NCBI GenBank assembly: GCA_016936395.1
Contig: JAFGXY010000049.1
Span: forward strand, 17,996-81,995
DNA length: 64,000 bases
DNA from: Paracoccaceae bacterium
GTDB lineage: Bacteria; Pseudomonadota; Alphaproteobacteria; Rhodobacterales; Rhodobacteraceae
Direction: 5' to 3'
A model generated the notes under the pieces. It did not search any database. It was not told the origin of the DNA and saw nothing but the letters and a program-made list of their open reading frames with translations. This document shows positions 29,268 to 37,701 of the stretch, piece by piece. Made by a program: the position numbers and the translations under genes. The first letter of the stretch is position 1. Every line of letters begins with the position of its first letter.

Positions 29268-30746
29268 ATGCAAGACGGAACCGCCGCCTACCAGACCCCG
29301 ACCCTGCCAGTTGCGCAAGAGTTTACCGATCCGGCCGCCGCCGTTGACCGGCTGGAAGAGCTTTACGCCAAGGCCACGGCCTTTCTGGCCGACCATTTCA
29401 GTGCCACGGTGACCCGCGGCAAGCCGCACAGCCGTATCCGCGCCTATTACCCCGAGATCAGGCTGACCGTGACCAGCCACACCAAGGCAGATTCGCGCCT
29501 GTCCTTTGGCCATGTCGCCAGCCCCGGCACCTATGCCACCACGGTTACCCGGCCGGACCTGTTTCGCAATTACCTGATCCAGCAGCTTGGCCTGCTGATG
29601 GAAAACCACGGCGTTCCCGTTCAGATCGGCCCGTCTGACACGCCGATTCCGGTGCATTTCGCGGTTGCCGGCAACCCGGCGGTTTCGGTGCCGCAAGAAG
29701 GTGTGCTGGAGTTTTCGTTGCGCGATGTGTTCGACGTGCCCGATCTTGCCACCACCAACGACGATATCGTCAACGGTGTGCGCACGGAAAACCCCGATGG
29801 GTCAATGCCGCTGGCACCGTTTACCGCGCAAAGGGTGGATTACAGTCTGGCCCGCCTGTCGCATTACACAGCGACCGACCCGCAGCATTTTCAGAACCAC
29901 GTCCTGTTCACCAATTATCAGTTCTACGTCGATGAGTTCGAGGCCTATGCCCGTCAGGTGCTGGCCGATCCGGCGCAGGGCTATACCGCCTTTGTGGCCA
30001 CCGGAAACCAGATCATCACCACGGCCGATGGCGTGCTGCCACCCGCGGGCAAGATGCCGCAGATGCCGACCTATCACCTGAAGCGCGCCGATGGGCAGGG
30101 CATTACGCTGGTCAACATCGGCATCGGCCCGTCGAACGCCAAGACCGCCACCGACCACATCGCCGTCTTGCGCCCGCATGCGTGGCTGATGGTGGGCCAT
30201 TGCGCGGGGCTGCGCAATTCGCAATCCTTGGGCGATTTCGTGCTGGCGCATGCCTATCTGCGCGAAGACCACGTGCTGGACGCCGATCTGCCGATCTGGG
30301 TGCCGATCCCGGCACTGGCCGAGATTCAGATCGCGCTGCAAGACGCGGTGGCCGAGGTGACGCAGCTTGAAGGCTATGAGCTGAAACGCATCATGCGCAC
30401 CGGTACGGTTGCCACCATTGACAACCGCAACTGGGAACTGCGTGACCAGTCTGGCCCGGTGCAGCGCCTGTCGCAGTCGCGGGCGATTGCGCTGGATATG
30501 GAATCCGCCACCATCGCCGCCAATGGCTTTCGGTTCCGGGTGCCCTATGGCACGCTTTTGTGCGTGTCCGACAAGCCGCTGCATGGCGAGTTGAAGCTGC
30601 CCGGCATGGCCAGCGATTTTTACCGAACGCAGGTCAGCCGTCACCTGCAGATCGGTATCCGCGCGATGGAGCATTTGCGCCTGATGCCGATCGAGCGGAT
30701 TCACAGCCGCAAGCTGCGCAGCTTTGAAGAAACCGCCTTCCTCTGA
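29268..30746 (+). CDS. amn: AMP nucleosidase
   Basis: 492 residues. An N-terminal AMP regulatory domain is followed by a nucleoside phosphorylase-like catalytic domain. The latter includes NIGIGPSNAKTATDHIAV, ALDMESATIAANG and the C-terminal IRAMEHLRLMPIERIHSR. It cleaves AMP to adenine and ribose-5-phosphate, controlling adenylate levels and purine salvage. The frame is open far upstream. ATG 29268 is chosen because GAGAGAAAC precedes it and the family starts here, though ATG 29241 is possible. It is divergent from the deacetylase-like gene. Confidence 0.93.
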   Translation: MQDGTAAYQTPTLPVAQEFTDPAAAVDRLEELYAKATAFLADHFSATVTRGKPHSRIRAYYPEIRLTVTSHTKADSRLSFGHVASPGTYATTVTRPDLFRNYLIQQLGLLMENHGVPVQIGPSDTPIPVHFAVAGNPAVSVPQEGVLEFSLRDVFDVPDLATTNDDIVNGVRTENPDGSMPLAPFTAQRVDYSLARLSHYTATDPQHFQNHVLFTNYQFYVDEFEAYARQVLADPAQGYTAFVATGNQIITTADGVLPPAGKMPQMPTYHLKRADGQGITLVNIGIGPSNAKTATDHIAVLRPHAWLMVGHCAGLRNSQSLGDFVLAHAYLREDHVLDADLPIWVPIPALAEIQIALQDAVAEVTQLEGYELKRIMRTGTVATIDNRNWELRDQSGPVQRLSQSRAIALDMESATIAANGFRFRVPYGTLLCVSDKPLHGELKLPGMASDFYRTQVSRHLQIGIRAMEHLRLMPIERIHSRKLRSFEETAFL

Positions 30747-30889
30747 CGCCACGTCCTTTTCCGCCGATGCGCACAGGTTTGGGGTTGATTTACCCCTGAA
30801 AAACCTGTGTAGCAAACGCCGTCGCCGATGTCGGCCAAACCACTGACGCCCCACCCGTTCAGGGAAAGGCCCGCAAGAAGGAAAACAAG

Positions 30890-31177
30890 ATGACGAAACC
30901 GATGACCAAGACCCAACTCGTGGCTGCCATTGCCGATGCAATGGGCGCGGACAAGAAAATCGCTGGCTCGGCCCTGGATGCGATCGTTGATGTCGTCACC
31001 CGCGAAGTCGCGGCCGGTGGGTCTGTTACGCTGCCGGGTCTGGGCAAGGTCGCCTGCAAAGCCCGCCCCGAGCGCCAGGTTCGCAACCCCGCCACGGGCG
31101 AGACGATGACCAAGCCCGCCGACAAGCAGGTGAAGTTCGCCATTGCCAAGGCGTTGAAAGACAGCGTCAACGCCTGA
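30890..31177 (+). CDS. HU-family DNA-binding protein
   Basis: 95 residues, basic. Starts with the HU-type MTKTQLVAAIADA (second Met) and continues to TLPGLGKVACKARPERQVRNPATGE, the arm region of the HU/IHF fold. It bends and compacts DNA as a nucleoid protein. It is single and monocistronic, with a terminator immediately downstream. The pattern differs from canonical HupB (VTLPGLGKV and the ending KDSVNA), so it may be a lineage-specific HU paralogue. Confidence 0.88.
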   Translation: MTKPMTKTQLVAAIADAMGADKKIAGSALDAIVDVVTREVAAGGSVTLPGLGKVACKARPERQVRNPATGETMTKPADKQVKFAIAKALKDSVNA

Positions 31178-31199
31178 CCTTGCCAAGCGCAGCGCGTTC

Positions 31200-31227
31200 A
31201 AGGCCGCCCCGACCCGGGCGGCCTTTT
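31200..31227 (+). terminator. Rho-independent terminator after the HU gene
   Basis: AAGGCCGCCC (31200-31209) and GGGCGGCCTT (31216-31225) form a 10-bp stem with a 6-nt loop and end in TTTT. It lies 22 nt after the HU stop. Confidence 0.88.
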
Positions 31228-31371
31228 GCATGTCACGTCGCCGCATGCTGCTGTTTTGTCGGTGGCGCGCTGGTAACCGGGCTTGGTCCTTGTCATGGTG
31301 CCCGCGCAGCGCGGCGCGCGCCTCGGTCACCATCAGATTGAACCAAAGGCCCGCCCTGATAGGAAGAGCAG

Positions 31372-32256
31372 ATGATGAAATACGCCCTCACCGCAACCTG
31401 CCGATCATCGCGCGGCATCGTGGCCGCCATTGCCAATTACATGACCGACAATGGCTGCAACATCACCGACAGTTCACAATTCGAGGATGCCCAAACCGGC
31501 AAGTTCTTCATGCGGGTCAGCTTTCTTTCAGAAGCCGGCGTCGGGCTGGACGCTCTGAGCGCAGGTTTTGCGTCTACCGCCCAGACCTTCGCCATGGACT
31601 ATGCCTTTCATGACGAGCAGGTGAAGATGAAGGTGGTGATCATGGTCAGCCGCTTTGGCCATTGCCTGAACGACCTGCTGTATCGCTGGCGGATCGGGGC
31701 GCTGCCGATTGATGTCGTGGCAGTGATCTCGAACCACATGGATTATCAGAAGGTGGTGGTGAACCACGACATTCCGTTCCACTGCATTAAGGTGACACCG
31801 GAAAACAAACCGCAGGCCGAGGCCGCCATTCTGCGGCTGGTCGAAGAGGCTGGCGCCGATCTGATCGTGTTGGCGCGCTATATGCAGGTTCTGTCGGATC
31901 AGATGTGCCGCACCATGTCGGGGCGGATCATCAACATCCACCACTCGTTTCTGCCATCGTTCAAGGGTGCGAACCCCTACAAGCAGGCCTATGAGCGGGG
32001 GGTCAAGCTGATTGGCGCCACCAGCCATTACGTGACCGCCGATCTGGACGAAGGCCCGATCATCGAACAGGACACCATCCGCGTGACCCACGCCCAAAGT
32101 GCCGAAGATTACGTCAGCCTTGGCCGCGATGTGGAAAGTCAGGTGCTGGCCCGTGCCATCCACGCCCATATCCACCGCCGCGTGTTCCTGAACGGCAACA
32201 AGACCGTGGTGTTCCCGGCCTCGCCGGGGTCTTACGCGTCAGAGCGGATGGGCTGA
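31372..32256 (+). CDS. purU: Formyltetrahydrofolate deformylase
   Basis: 294 residues. N-terminal ACT domain (residues 1-80) and C-terminal formyltransferase-like hydrolase domain with the signature INIHHSFLPSFKGANPYKQA, in which the HH and a later Asp are catalytic. It releases formate from 10-formyl-THF, balancing one-carbon pools and feeding PurT. Start ATG 31372 is preceded by AGGAAGAG; the adjacent ATG 31375 is an alternative. Monocistronic; the upstream region carries the HU terminator. Confidence 0.95.
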   Translation: MMKYALTATCRSSRGIVAAIANYMTDNGCNITDSSQFEDAQTGKFFMRVSFLSEAGVGLDALSAGFASTAQTFAMDYAFHDEQVKMKVVIMVSRFGHCLNDLLYRWRIGALPIDVVAVISNHMDYQKVVVNHDIPFHCIKVTPENKPQAEAAILRLVEEAGADLIVLARYMQVLSDQMCRTMSGRIINIHHSFLPSFKGANPYKQAYERGVKLIGATSHYVTADLDEGPIIEQDTIRVTHAQSAEDYVSLGRDVESQVLARAIHAHIHRRVFLNGNKTVVFPASPGSYASERMG

Positions 32257-32390
32257 ACCTTCGGTGCCGAACCACCATGGCGGGCAGGGTGATGGCATGG
32301 ATTGGCGGTGTAACAATCCTCACGCAGCCTTTCATGGCACGTGACCGGCAAGTCGGGCATGCTGATGGCACCGACAGAAGAAGAGTTGCA

Positions 32391-32477
32391 ATGCGCCTGT
32401 CTGATCTGAAACGCCTGATTGCCCCCGTCAGCCTGCCAAAGCCGTTGCAGATGCCGCGGCTTGAGGCCGCGTCTTAA
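32391..32477 (+). CDS. Possible 28-residue small ORF between purU and aroC
   Basis: ATG 32391 opens a 28-codon frame, [20 protein letters not shown] and on to the stop at 32477, preceded by a purine-rich AGAAGAAGAG that could bind ribosomes. Nothing else supports translation. The stop overlaps the aroC stop on the other strand by 4 nt. Without conservation data it may be chance. Confidence 0.2.
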   Translation: MRLSDLKRLIAPVSLPKPLQMPRLEAAS

Positions 32478-33574
32478 CCGATCTGCCCGCGAAGGCCGCC
32501 TGTCTGGCCCCGGTCCAAGAGCAGATGGTCCAGCAAGACGCAGGCCATCATCGCCTCGCCCACCGGCACGGCGCGGATGCCGACGCAGGGGTCGTGGCGG
32601 CCCTTGGTGATCAGGTCAATCTCCTCGCCCGCCGCGTTGACCGTCTGGCGAGGGGTCAGGATGCTGGAGGTTGGCTTGACCGCAAAACGGCAGATCACCG
32701 GCTGGCCGGTCGAGATGCCGCCAAGGATGCCGCCCGCATGGTTTGACAGAAACTCGGGCCCGTTCGACCCCATCCTGATCTCGTCGGCATTGTCGACACC
32801 GGTCAGGGTCGCCGCCGCCATGCCATCGCCGATTTCCACCGCCTTGACCGCGTTGATCGACATCATCGCCGCCGCCAGATCGCTGTCCAGCTTGGCATAG
32901 AGCGGCGCGCCAAGGCCGGGGGGGACACCGGTAGCTATGACCTCGATCACCGCGCCGACCGAGTTGTGCGACAGGCGCAGGTCGTCAAGACAGCTGGCCC
33001 ATTGGTCGGCCATCACCGCATCGGGGCACCAGAACGGATTTTCCGCAATCTGGGCCGCGTCGAACCGGCTGCGGTCAATTGCATGCGCACCCATCTGGAC
33101 CATGTAACCGGTGATGGTCAGCCCCGGCACCAGCGCCGCCAGGACCGCCCGCGCCACACCGCCCGCCGCCACGCGGGCTGCGGTTTCACGGGCGCTGGAC
33201 CGGCCGCCGCCGCGATAGTCGCGCAGCCCGTATTTCTGGTGATAGGTGATGTCGGCATGGCCGGGCCGGAACGCCTGCGCGATGTCGCCGTAGTCTTTCG
33301 ACCGCTGGTCGGTGTTTTCGATCATCAACTGGATCGGGGTTCCGGTCGTTCGGCCTTCAAACACGCCCGACAAAATCCGCACCTCATCCGGTTCTTTCCG
33401 CTGGGTGGTGAACTTCGACTGCCCCGGTTTGCGGCGGTCCAGCCAGGGCTGGATATCCCCCTCAGTCAGCGCAATGCCCGGGGGGCAGCCGTCCACCGTG
33501 CAGCCGATGGCCGGGCCGTGGCTTTCGCCCCAGGTCGTCACGCGGAACATGTGGCCGAAGGTGTTGAAGGACAT
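32474..33574 (-). CDS. aroC: Chorismate synthase
   Basis: 366 residues. The FMN-dependent enzyme that converts EPSP to chorismate, the end of the shikimate pathway. Signatures: [18 protein letters not shown] at the start, [34 protein letters not shown], and [12 protein letters not shown] 33574 is chosen ([16 protein letters not shown]) with GGGGAGA upstream. The open frame runs far past it to 34063 but has no coding features there. It converges with purU. Confidence 0.97.
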   Translation of the reverse strand: MSFNTFGHMFRVTTWGESHGPAIGCTVDGCPPGIALTEGDIQPWLDRRKPGQSKFTTQRKEPDEVRILSGVFEGRTTGTPIQLMIENTDQRSKDYGDIAQAFRPGHADITYHQKYGLRDYRGGGRSSARETAARVAAGGVARAVLAALVPGLTITGYMVQMGAHAIDRSRFDAAQIAENPFWCPDAVMADQWASCLDDLRLSHNSVGAVIEVIATGVPPGLGAPLYAKLDSDLAAAMMSINAVKAVEIGDGMAAATLTGVDNADEIRMGSNGPEFLSNHAGGILGGISTGQPVICRFAVKPTSSILTPRQTVNAAGEEIDLITKGRHDPCVGIRAVPVGEAMMACVLLDHLLLDRGQTGGLRGQIG

Positions 33575-33860
33575 GGCATTCTCCCCTGCTTGGGTTCGTT
33601 TAGGGGAAAACGGGGGGGGAATGAAGGGGGGATTTTGGCGGTGTAACACGGGGGGAAGTTTATGAAGAAAAGCAAAATCAATAAGATAGGTCTGCTGGAT
33701 TAAGGTTCGGTTTACACTTTTGGTTTGGTTTTGGGTAACACGGCAGCGGCAGGAGTAGATGGATCCGGTGTAAGGCGGTTGCACTGAGCCGATTGCGGCC
33801 TGTCGGACTTTCTTTCCTTCGCCCGGAATCAAGGCGCGTAGCGCCGCCGGGCAGCGCCCG

Positions 33861-33885
33861 ACCGCCCCCTCGGGCGGGCGGTTTT
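33861..33885 (+). terminator. Terminator-like hairpin in the aroC-queG gap
   Basis: ACCGCCC (33861-33867) and GGGCGGT (33876-33882) form a 7-bp stem with an 8-nt loop and are followed by TTTT (33882-33885) on the plus strand. It is not near the 3' end of a plus-strand gene, so it may be part of a repeat element or the end of a small RNA. Confidence 0.4.
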
Positions 33886-34069
33886 GCATCGTCACCAGCA
33901 GAACATCTGTGGGAGGTTCTGAACGATAAAGCGCCTCGAACGGATGTTGCAGCGCCCACCCGGCGGTCAGACGCCGCCCTGTGGTGCTCAGCTGACCGTC
34001 CGCTCCGTCCCTCGTGCGGCCACATGGATGAGAGCTATGCTTGGTCGCAAGATAGCCCCCCACCCCTGA

Positions 34070-34092
34070 CCCCTCCCCACGAGGGGGAGGGG
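34070..34092. repeat. Short palindromic repeat CCCCTCCCC/GGGGAGGGG before queG
   Basis: CCCCTCCCC (34070-34078) and GGGGAGGGG (34084-34092) are perfect arms with a 5-nt loop. Sequences of this CCCCTGACCCCTCCCC...GAGGGGGAGGGG kind recur in many proteobacterial genomes as intergenic palindromes. It lies about 55 bp upstream of queG. Confidence 0.5.
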
Positions 34093-34146
34093 GAGTGAGT
34101 TTTAGGGGCGTGGTTCTTGGTGCCGTGCGGCGCTATGCTGCTTCGC

Positions 34147-35208
34147 ATGACCGATGATCTGAAAACCTGCCTGAATGCCCGCGCCCTTGAGGAAGGGTTT
34201 GTGGCGATGCGTGTCACCCGGCCTGATGCGATACCGCAGGCGGCAGGGCGGTTGGCCGAGTTTGTGGCCAAGGGGCGCCATGGCCAGATGGGCTGGATGG
34301 CCGAGCGGATGGGGTGGCGGGGCGATCCATCGGCGCTGTGGCCCGAGGCGCGGTCGGTGATCATGCTGGCCGAAAGCTATGCGCCCGACGAAAACCCCCT
34401 GCCGCTGTTGCAAGAGCGGGATCGGGGGGTGATTTCGGTCTATGCGCAGGGCAAGGATTATCACGATCTGGTCAAGCGGCGGCTGAAGCGGTTGGGGCGG
34501 TGGTTGATCGACGCTGGCGGCGGTGAGATCAAGGTGTTCGTTGACACCGCCCCGGTGATGGAAAAGCCGCTGGCGCAGGCGGCGGGGTTGGGCTGGCAGG
34601 GCAAGCATACCAATGTGCTGAGCCGCGATCTGGGGAACTGGTTTTTCCTTGGCGCGATCTTCACCACGCTGGACCTTCCCCCCGATGCGCCCGAGGTCAG
34701 CCATTGCGGCACCTGCACCGCCTGTCTGGATATCTGCCCGACGCGGGCCTTTCCGGCGCCTTACCAGCTGGATGCGCGGCGCTGCATTTCCTATCTGACC
34801 ATCGAGCATTCCGGCCCGGTGGAGGAAGGGTTGCGCCCGCTGATGGGCAACCGGATTTATGGCTGCGATGATTGTCTGGCGGTCTGCCCGTGGAACAAGT
34901 TTGCGGTGGCGGCGCGTGACATCGGCTATGCGCCAAAGCATGGCGCGCCGCCCTTGGCCGAGCTTGCAGGTCTGGATGACGCGGGGTTCCGCGCACGGTT
35001 TGCGGGCAGCCCGATCAAGCGCATCGGGCGCGGCCGGTTTGTGCGCAACGTGCTGTATGCGATCGGCAATTCCGGTGATGCGGGGTTGCGCGGGGTGGCG
35101 CGGGGCTTGTGCGACGATCCCGATGCCACGGTGGCCGATGCGGCGCGGTGGGCGGTGGCGCGGCTTGGGGCTGACGTGGATCAAGCGCAGCGCCGCGAAT
35201 CGTGCTAG
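34147..35208 (+). CDS. queG: Epoxyqueuosine reductase
   Basis: 353 residues. Cobalamin- and Fe-S-dependent enzyme reducing epoxyqueuosine to queuosine in the wobble position of tRNAs for Asp, Asn, His and Tyr. Two 4Fe-4S motifs are visible, [16 protein letters not shown] and [14 protein letters not shown]1730-type N-terminal domain precedes them and HEAT-like repeats form the C-terminus. The open frame extends to 34117, but [13 protein letters not shown] at 34147 is the usual start. The ribosome-binding site is weak. Confidence 0.92.
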   Translation: MTDDLKTCLNARALEEGFVAMRVTRPDAIPQAAGRLAEFVAKGRHGQMGWMAERMGWRGDPSALWPEARSVIMLAESYAPDENPLPLLQERDRGVISVYAQGKDYHDLVKRRLKRLGRWLIDAGGGEIKVFVDTAPVMEKPLAQAAGLGWQGKHTNVLSRDLGNWFFLGAIFTTLDLPPDAPEVSHCGTCTACLDICPTRAFPAPYQLDARRCISYLTIEHSGPVEEGLRPLMGNRIYGCDDCLAVCPWNKFAVAARDIGYAPKHGAPPLAELAGLDDAGFRARFAGSPIKRIGRGRFVRNVLYAIGNSGDAGLRGVARGLCDDPDATVADAARWAVARLGADVDQAQRRESC

Positions 35209-35244
35209 CATCGCGGTCCGAGTCATCGACAAGGAGGACCGACA

Positions 35245-35427
35245 ATGCAGCATCGCAACACTGGCCGCCATCTGGCCGATACGCGCAGCCCCTCGACAGG
35301 TGGGCGGGTGAAGCAGTTCCTGCGGCTGGGTCAAACCAAGCGGGAGACGTTCCACGTCTCGCACGCAGCAGCGGGCCCAACGCGGTTGAAGCAATTCCTG
35401 CGCATCGCGCGGGGGCGCACGGCCTGA
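35245..35427 (+). CDS. 60-residue basic orphan protein with a duplicated KQFLR segment
   Basis: 60 residues from ATG 35245, with an excellent AAGGAGGA site (about 35231-35238), 36 bp after queG. The protein is Arg/Lys/His-rich and contains two similar pieces, GRVKQFLRLGQ and TRLKQFLRIAR, 25 residues apart. No family was recognised. The DNA between the pieces holds a perfect GAGACGT/ACGTCTC hairpin (35344-35360), so the transcript could also act as a structured RNA. A strong terminator hairpin follows. It may be a small DNA/RNA-binding protein or a misread small RNA. Confidence 0.5.
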   Translation: MQHRNTGRHLADTRSPSTGGRVKQFLRLGQTKRETFHVSHAAAGPTRLKQFLRIARGRTA

Positions 35428-35433
35428 GTCGAA

Positions 35434-35456
35434 GGGGCGCCTGATGGCGCCCCGTT
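35434..35456 (+). terminator. Hairpin between the orphan ORF and ilvE
   Basis: GGGGCGCC (35434-35441), loop TGAT, GGCGCCCC (35446-35453), then GTTC. A perfect 8-bp stem just after the orphan ORF stop and just before the ilvE stop on the other strand. It may serve both convergent genes, though the U-run is poor. Confidence 0.65.
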
Positions 35457-35463
35457 CACCCGT

Positions 35464-36330
35464 TCAGGCGCGGACCAGCTTTTCGTAATCAAGCGACACC
35501 TGTTTGCACAGATCGCCCACTTCAAAGTTGTAGTCGCCGATCTGGCCCACGGGGGTGACCTCGGCGGCGGTGCCGGTCAGGAAGCATTGTTGGAACGATT
35601 CAAGCTCTGACGCCTCGATCCGGCGTTCATTCACTTTGATGCCCATGCCCGTGAGCATGCCGATCACGGTCTGCCGGGTGATGCCGTTCAGGATGGCGTC
35701 GGGGATCGGCGTGTGCACCTCGCCATCCTTGATGAAGAAGATGTTGGCGCCGGTGGCTTCGGCAACATAGCCGCGATAATCAAACATCATCGCGTCCGAG
35801 CAGCCCTTGGCCTCGGCCGCGTGCTTGGACATGGTGCAGATCATGTAAAGGCCAGAGGCCTTGGCCGCATGCGGGATGGTTTCCGGCGACGGGCGCTTCC
35901 ACTTGGCGATATCGAGTTTCGCGCCCTTGAACTTGGCGTCGCCGTAGTAGTTGCCCCAGGACCAGACGGCCACCGCCATGCGGATCGGGTTGCGCTTGGC
36001 GGCCACGCCCATGTCTTCACCCACGCCGCGCCAGGCAAGGGCACGCACATAAGCGTCGGTCAGGTTGTTGGCGCGCAGCACGGCTTCCTTGGCGGCCTCG
36101 ATCTCGTCCACCGACCAGGGCAGTGGCATGTCAATCAGATCACCCGATTTGCGCAGGCGTTCGGAATGTTCGCGCGACTTGAAAATCTTGCCGTTATAGC
36201 ACCGCTCGCCTTCGAATACGGCGCTTGCATAGTGCATGGCATGGGTCAGGATGTGCACATTGGCATCGCGCCAATCCACCAGCTTGCCATCCATCCAGAT
36301 GAACCCGTCACGATCGTCATATCCAGCCAT
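35464..36330 (-). CDS. ilvE: Branched-chain amino acid aminotransferase
   Basis: 288 residues, PLP fold type IV. Transfers amino groups between glutamate and the keto acids of Val, Leu and Ile. Motifs: HAMHYASAVFEGERCY, GYVAEATGANIFFI, NGITRQTVI and LTGTAAEVTPVG. ATG 36330 (MAGYDDRDGF) has GGGGG about 5 nt upstream. The open frame continues through the 9-nt repeat array to about 36540 (an ATG at 36379 would add MSATDANSATLR), but the shorter start is the family's. Divergent from petP. Confidence 0.94.
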   Translation of the reverse strand: MAGYDDRDGFIWMDGKLVDWRDANVHILTHAMHYASAVFEGERCYNGKIFKSREHSERLRKSGDLIDMPLPWSVDEIEAAKEAVLRANNLTDAYVRALAWRGVGEDMGVAAKRNPIRMAVAVWSWGNYYGDAKFKGAKLDIAKWKRPSPETIPHAAKASGLYMICTMSKHAAEAKGCSDAMMFDYRGYVAEATGANIFFIKDGEVHTPIPDAILNGITRQTVIGMLTGMGIKVNERRIEASELESFQQCFLTGTAAEVTPVGQIGDYNFEVGDLCKQVSLDYEKLVRA

Positions 36331-36344
36331 GATACCCCCAGCGT

Positions 36345-36390
36345 TTCGCAATGTTGCGCTGTTTGCGTCCGTTGCGGACATAATATTGCG
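36345..36390. promoter_or_regulatory. Four-unit 9-nt TTGCG iteration between ilvE and petP
   Basis: TTCGCAATG, TTGCGCTGT, TTGCGTCCG and TTGCGGACA follow each other at exact 9-nt spacing (36345-36380), and a further TTGCG lies at 36386. A GTCCG-TTG-CGGAC dyad (36367-36379) sits inside the array. This lies in the only space shared by divergent ilvE and petP, close to the ilvE start, and looks like a multi-copy operator. PetP itself, a MarR-type protein, is one candidate binder. Confidence 0.45.
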
Positions 36391-36472
36391 CAAAACCGCA
36401 GGCTGGGTAGCAGTTGGTTCTTGGAAAGTCAACAAGGCTGACGTAACTTCGGGACGAGGCAGGGAGGCAGCC

Positions 36473-36973
36473 ATGGCAGACCAGACCCCCAGCGGCGAAA
36501 GCCTGCTGTTTTTGACCGATGAACAGGTGCGCAAAGGCATTGAGGCGATGTTCTTTGCCTATCGCGGCTTTACCGTCGACCCGGACCGGATACTGGAGGG
36601 CATGGACTATGGCCGGGCGCATCATCGCGCCATCCATTTCATCCGGCGCAGCCCCGGCACCACGGTGTCGAACCTGCTGGCGATTCTGGGGGTGACCAAG
36701 CAATCGCTGAACCGGGTGCTGCGGACGCTGGTCGAGGATGGACTGGTTGAAGCGCGGGTGGGACGGCGCGACAAGCGCGAGCGGCATCTGTATCTGACCC
36801 CCAAGGGGCAAGATCTGGAACGGGAATTGTCGGATGCCCAGCGGGCGCGGATGCGGGCAGCTTACCGTGCGGCGGGGCCGCAGGCGGTGGCGGGCTTTCG
36901 GCAGGTGCTGGAGGCGATGATGGACCCCGAATTGCGCAGGCAGTATCACGGGCTGAAGGAGAGCGGCGCATGA
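36473..36973 (+). CDS. petP: MarR-family transcriptional regulator PetP
   Basis: 166 residues. MarR winged helix (about residues 50-120) with VTKQSLNRVLRTLVEDGLVE as the recognition region and RRDKRERHLYLT as the wing. In Rhodobacter capsulatus petP precedes petR and both are needed for cytochrome bc1 expression; the same order is seen here. ATG 36473 has a GGGAGG site 6 nt upstream. It overlaps petR by 4 nt. Unlike R. capsulatus, petABC is not next door on the same strand but lies about 4 kb downstream on the other strand. Confidence 0.88.
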   Translation: MADQTPSGESLLFLTDEQVRKGIEAMFFAYRGFTVDPDRILEGMDYGRAHHRAIHFIRRSPGTTVSNLLAILGVTKQSLNRVLRTLVEDGLVEARVGRRDKRERHLYLTPKGQDLERELSDAQRARMRAAYRAAGPQAVAGFRQVLEAMMDPELRRQYHGLKESGA

Positions 36974-37665
36974 GTCAACCCGAAGCGCATCTGCTGGTTG
37001 TCGATGATGATGAACGCATCCGCGGACTGTTGCAGAAGTTCCTGATCCGCAATGGCTTTCTGGTGACAATTGCCCGCGATGGCGCGCAGGCGCGGCGGCT
37101 GCTTGCCGGGCTGGAATTTGACCTGATCGTGCTGGATGTGATGATGCCCGGCGAAGACGGCATCAGCCTGACACGCGAATTGCGGCAAAAGCTGCAAACC
37201 CCGATCCTGCTGCTGACTGCCAAGGGCGAAACCGCCAGCCGGATTGAGGGGTTCGAGGCCGGAGCGGATGATTATCTGGGCAAGCCGTTCGAGCCGAAGG
37301 AACTGCTCTTGCGGATCAATGCCATTCTGCGCCGGGTGCCGCAGGTGCGGGCAGACCCGGCGCCCAAGGTGCTGCACCTTGGCCCGGTGCGCTATGACAT
37401 GGACCGGGGCGAATTGTGGCGCGGGCCCGATCCGGTGCGGCTAACCGCGACCGAGGCCGCGCTGATGCGGCTGTTCTCGGCGCATCCGGGCCATGCCATC
37501 AGCCGCGAGCGTCTGGTGGCCGATCTGGGCCGCGACGATGCGGCGCAGGAACGCGCGGTGGATGTGCAGATCACCCGCCTGCGCCGCAAGATCGAGGATG
37601 ATCCCAAGCAACCGCGCTACCTGCAAACGGTGCGCGGAGAAGGTTATATGCTGCAACCTGATTGA
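36970..37665 (+). CDS. petR: OmpR-family response regulator PetR
   Basis: 231 residues. A receiver domain with phospho-acceptor Asp56 (DLIVLDVMMPGEDG) and acidic pocket VVDDDERIR, then a C-terminal OmpR winged helix ending RYLQTVRGEGYML. No partner histidine kinase is encoded nearby, as known for PetR in Rhodobacter. Coupled by an ATGA overlap to petP. Controls cytochrome bc1 in R. capsulatus; other targets are not known. Confidence 0.9.
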   Translation: MSQPEAHLLVVDDDERIRGLLQKFLIRNGFLVTIARDGAQARRLLAGLEFDLIVLDVMMPGEDGISLTRELRQKLQTPILLLTAKGETASRIEGFEAGADDYLGKPFEPKELLLRINAILRRVPQVRADPAPKVLHLGPVRYDMDRGELWRGPDPVRLTATEAALMRLFSAHPGHAISRERLVADLGRDDAAQERAVDVQITRLRRKIEDDPKQPRYLQTVRGEGYMLQPD

Positions 37666-37666
37666 A

Positions 37667-37689
37667 GCGCCCGAGGGCGCATTCCTTTT
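37667..37689 (+). terminator. Terminator after petR
   Basis: GCGCCC (37667-37672) pairs with GGGCGC (37675-37680), realistically as a 5-bp GC stem with a CGAG tetraloop, followed by ATTCCTTTT. It starts 2 nt after the petR stop. Confidence 0.75.
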
Positions 37690-37701
37690 GCAAGGCCGCC
37701 G

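Larger units (their letters stand above)
33575..34146. other. Gene-free 0.57-kb stretch with palindromes between aroC and queG
   Basis: No coding frame here looks real. From left to right: the aroC ribosome-binding site; G-rich runs; an AT-rich island (about 33652-33734) bracketed by exact GTAACACGG direct repeats at 33643-33651 and 33735-33743; a GC-rich palindromic block around 33840-33885; and a 9-bp stem near 34070-34092 just before queG. The open frames across it are arginine- and proline-rich in several registers, as expected of repeat DNA. It is probably a patchwork of intergenic repeat elements. Confidence 0.5.

Noticed and set aside
32259..32275. TTCGG-TG-CCGAA palindrome after purU as a terminator
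   Set aside because: The loop is only 2 nt if all pairs form and there is no T-run; the hairpin is too short to support.
33793..34098. A 101-codon plus-strand frame before queG
   Set aside because: Arg/Pro/Ala-rich, ends in [13 protein letters not shown] residues produced by the repeat palindrome, and lacks a start context.
36317..37377. Minus-strand frames opposite petP-petR
   Set aside because: Shadows of the well-supported regulators; no motifs.
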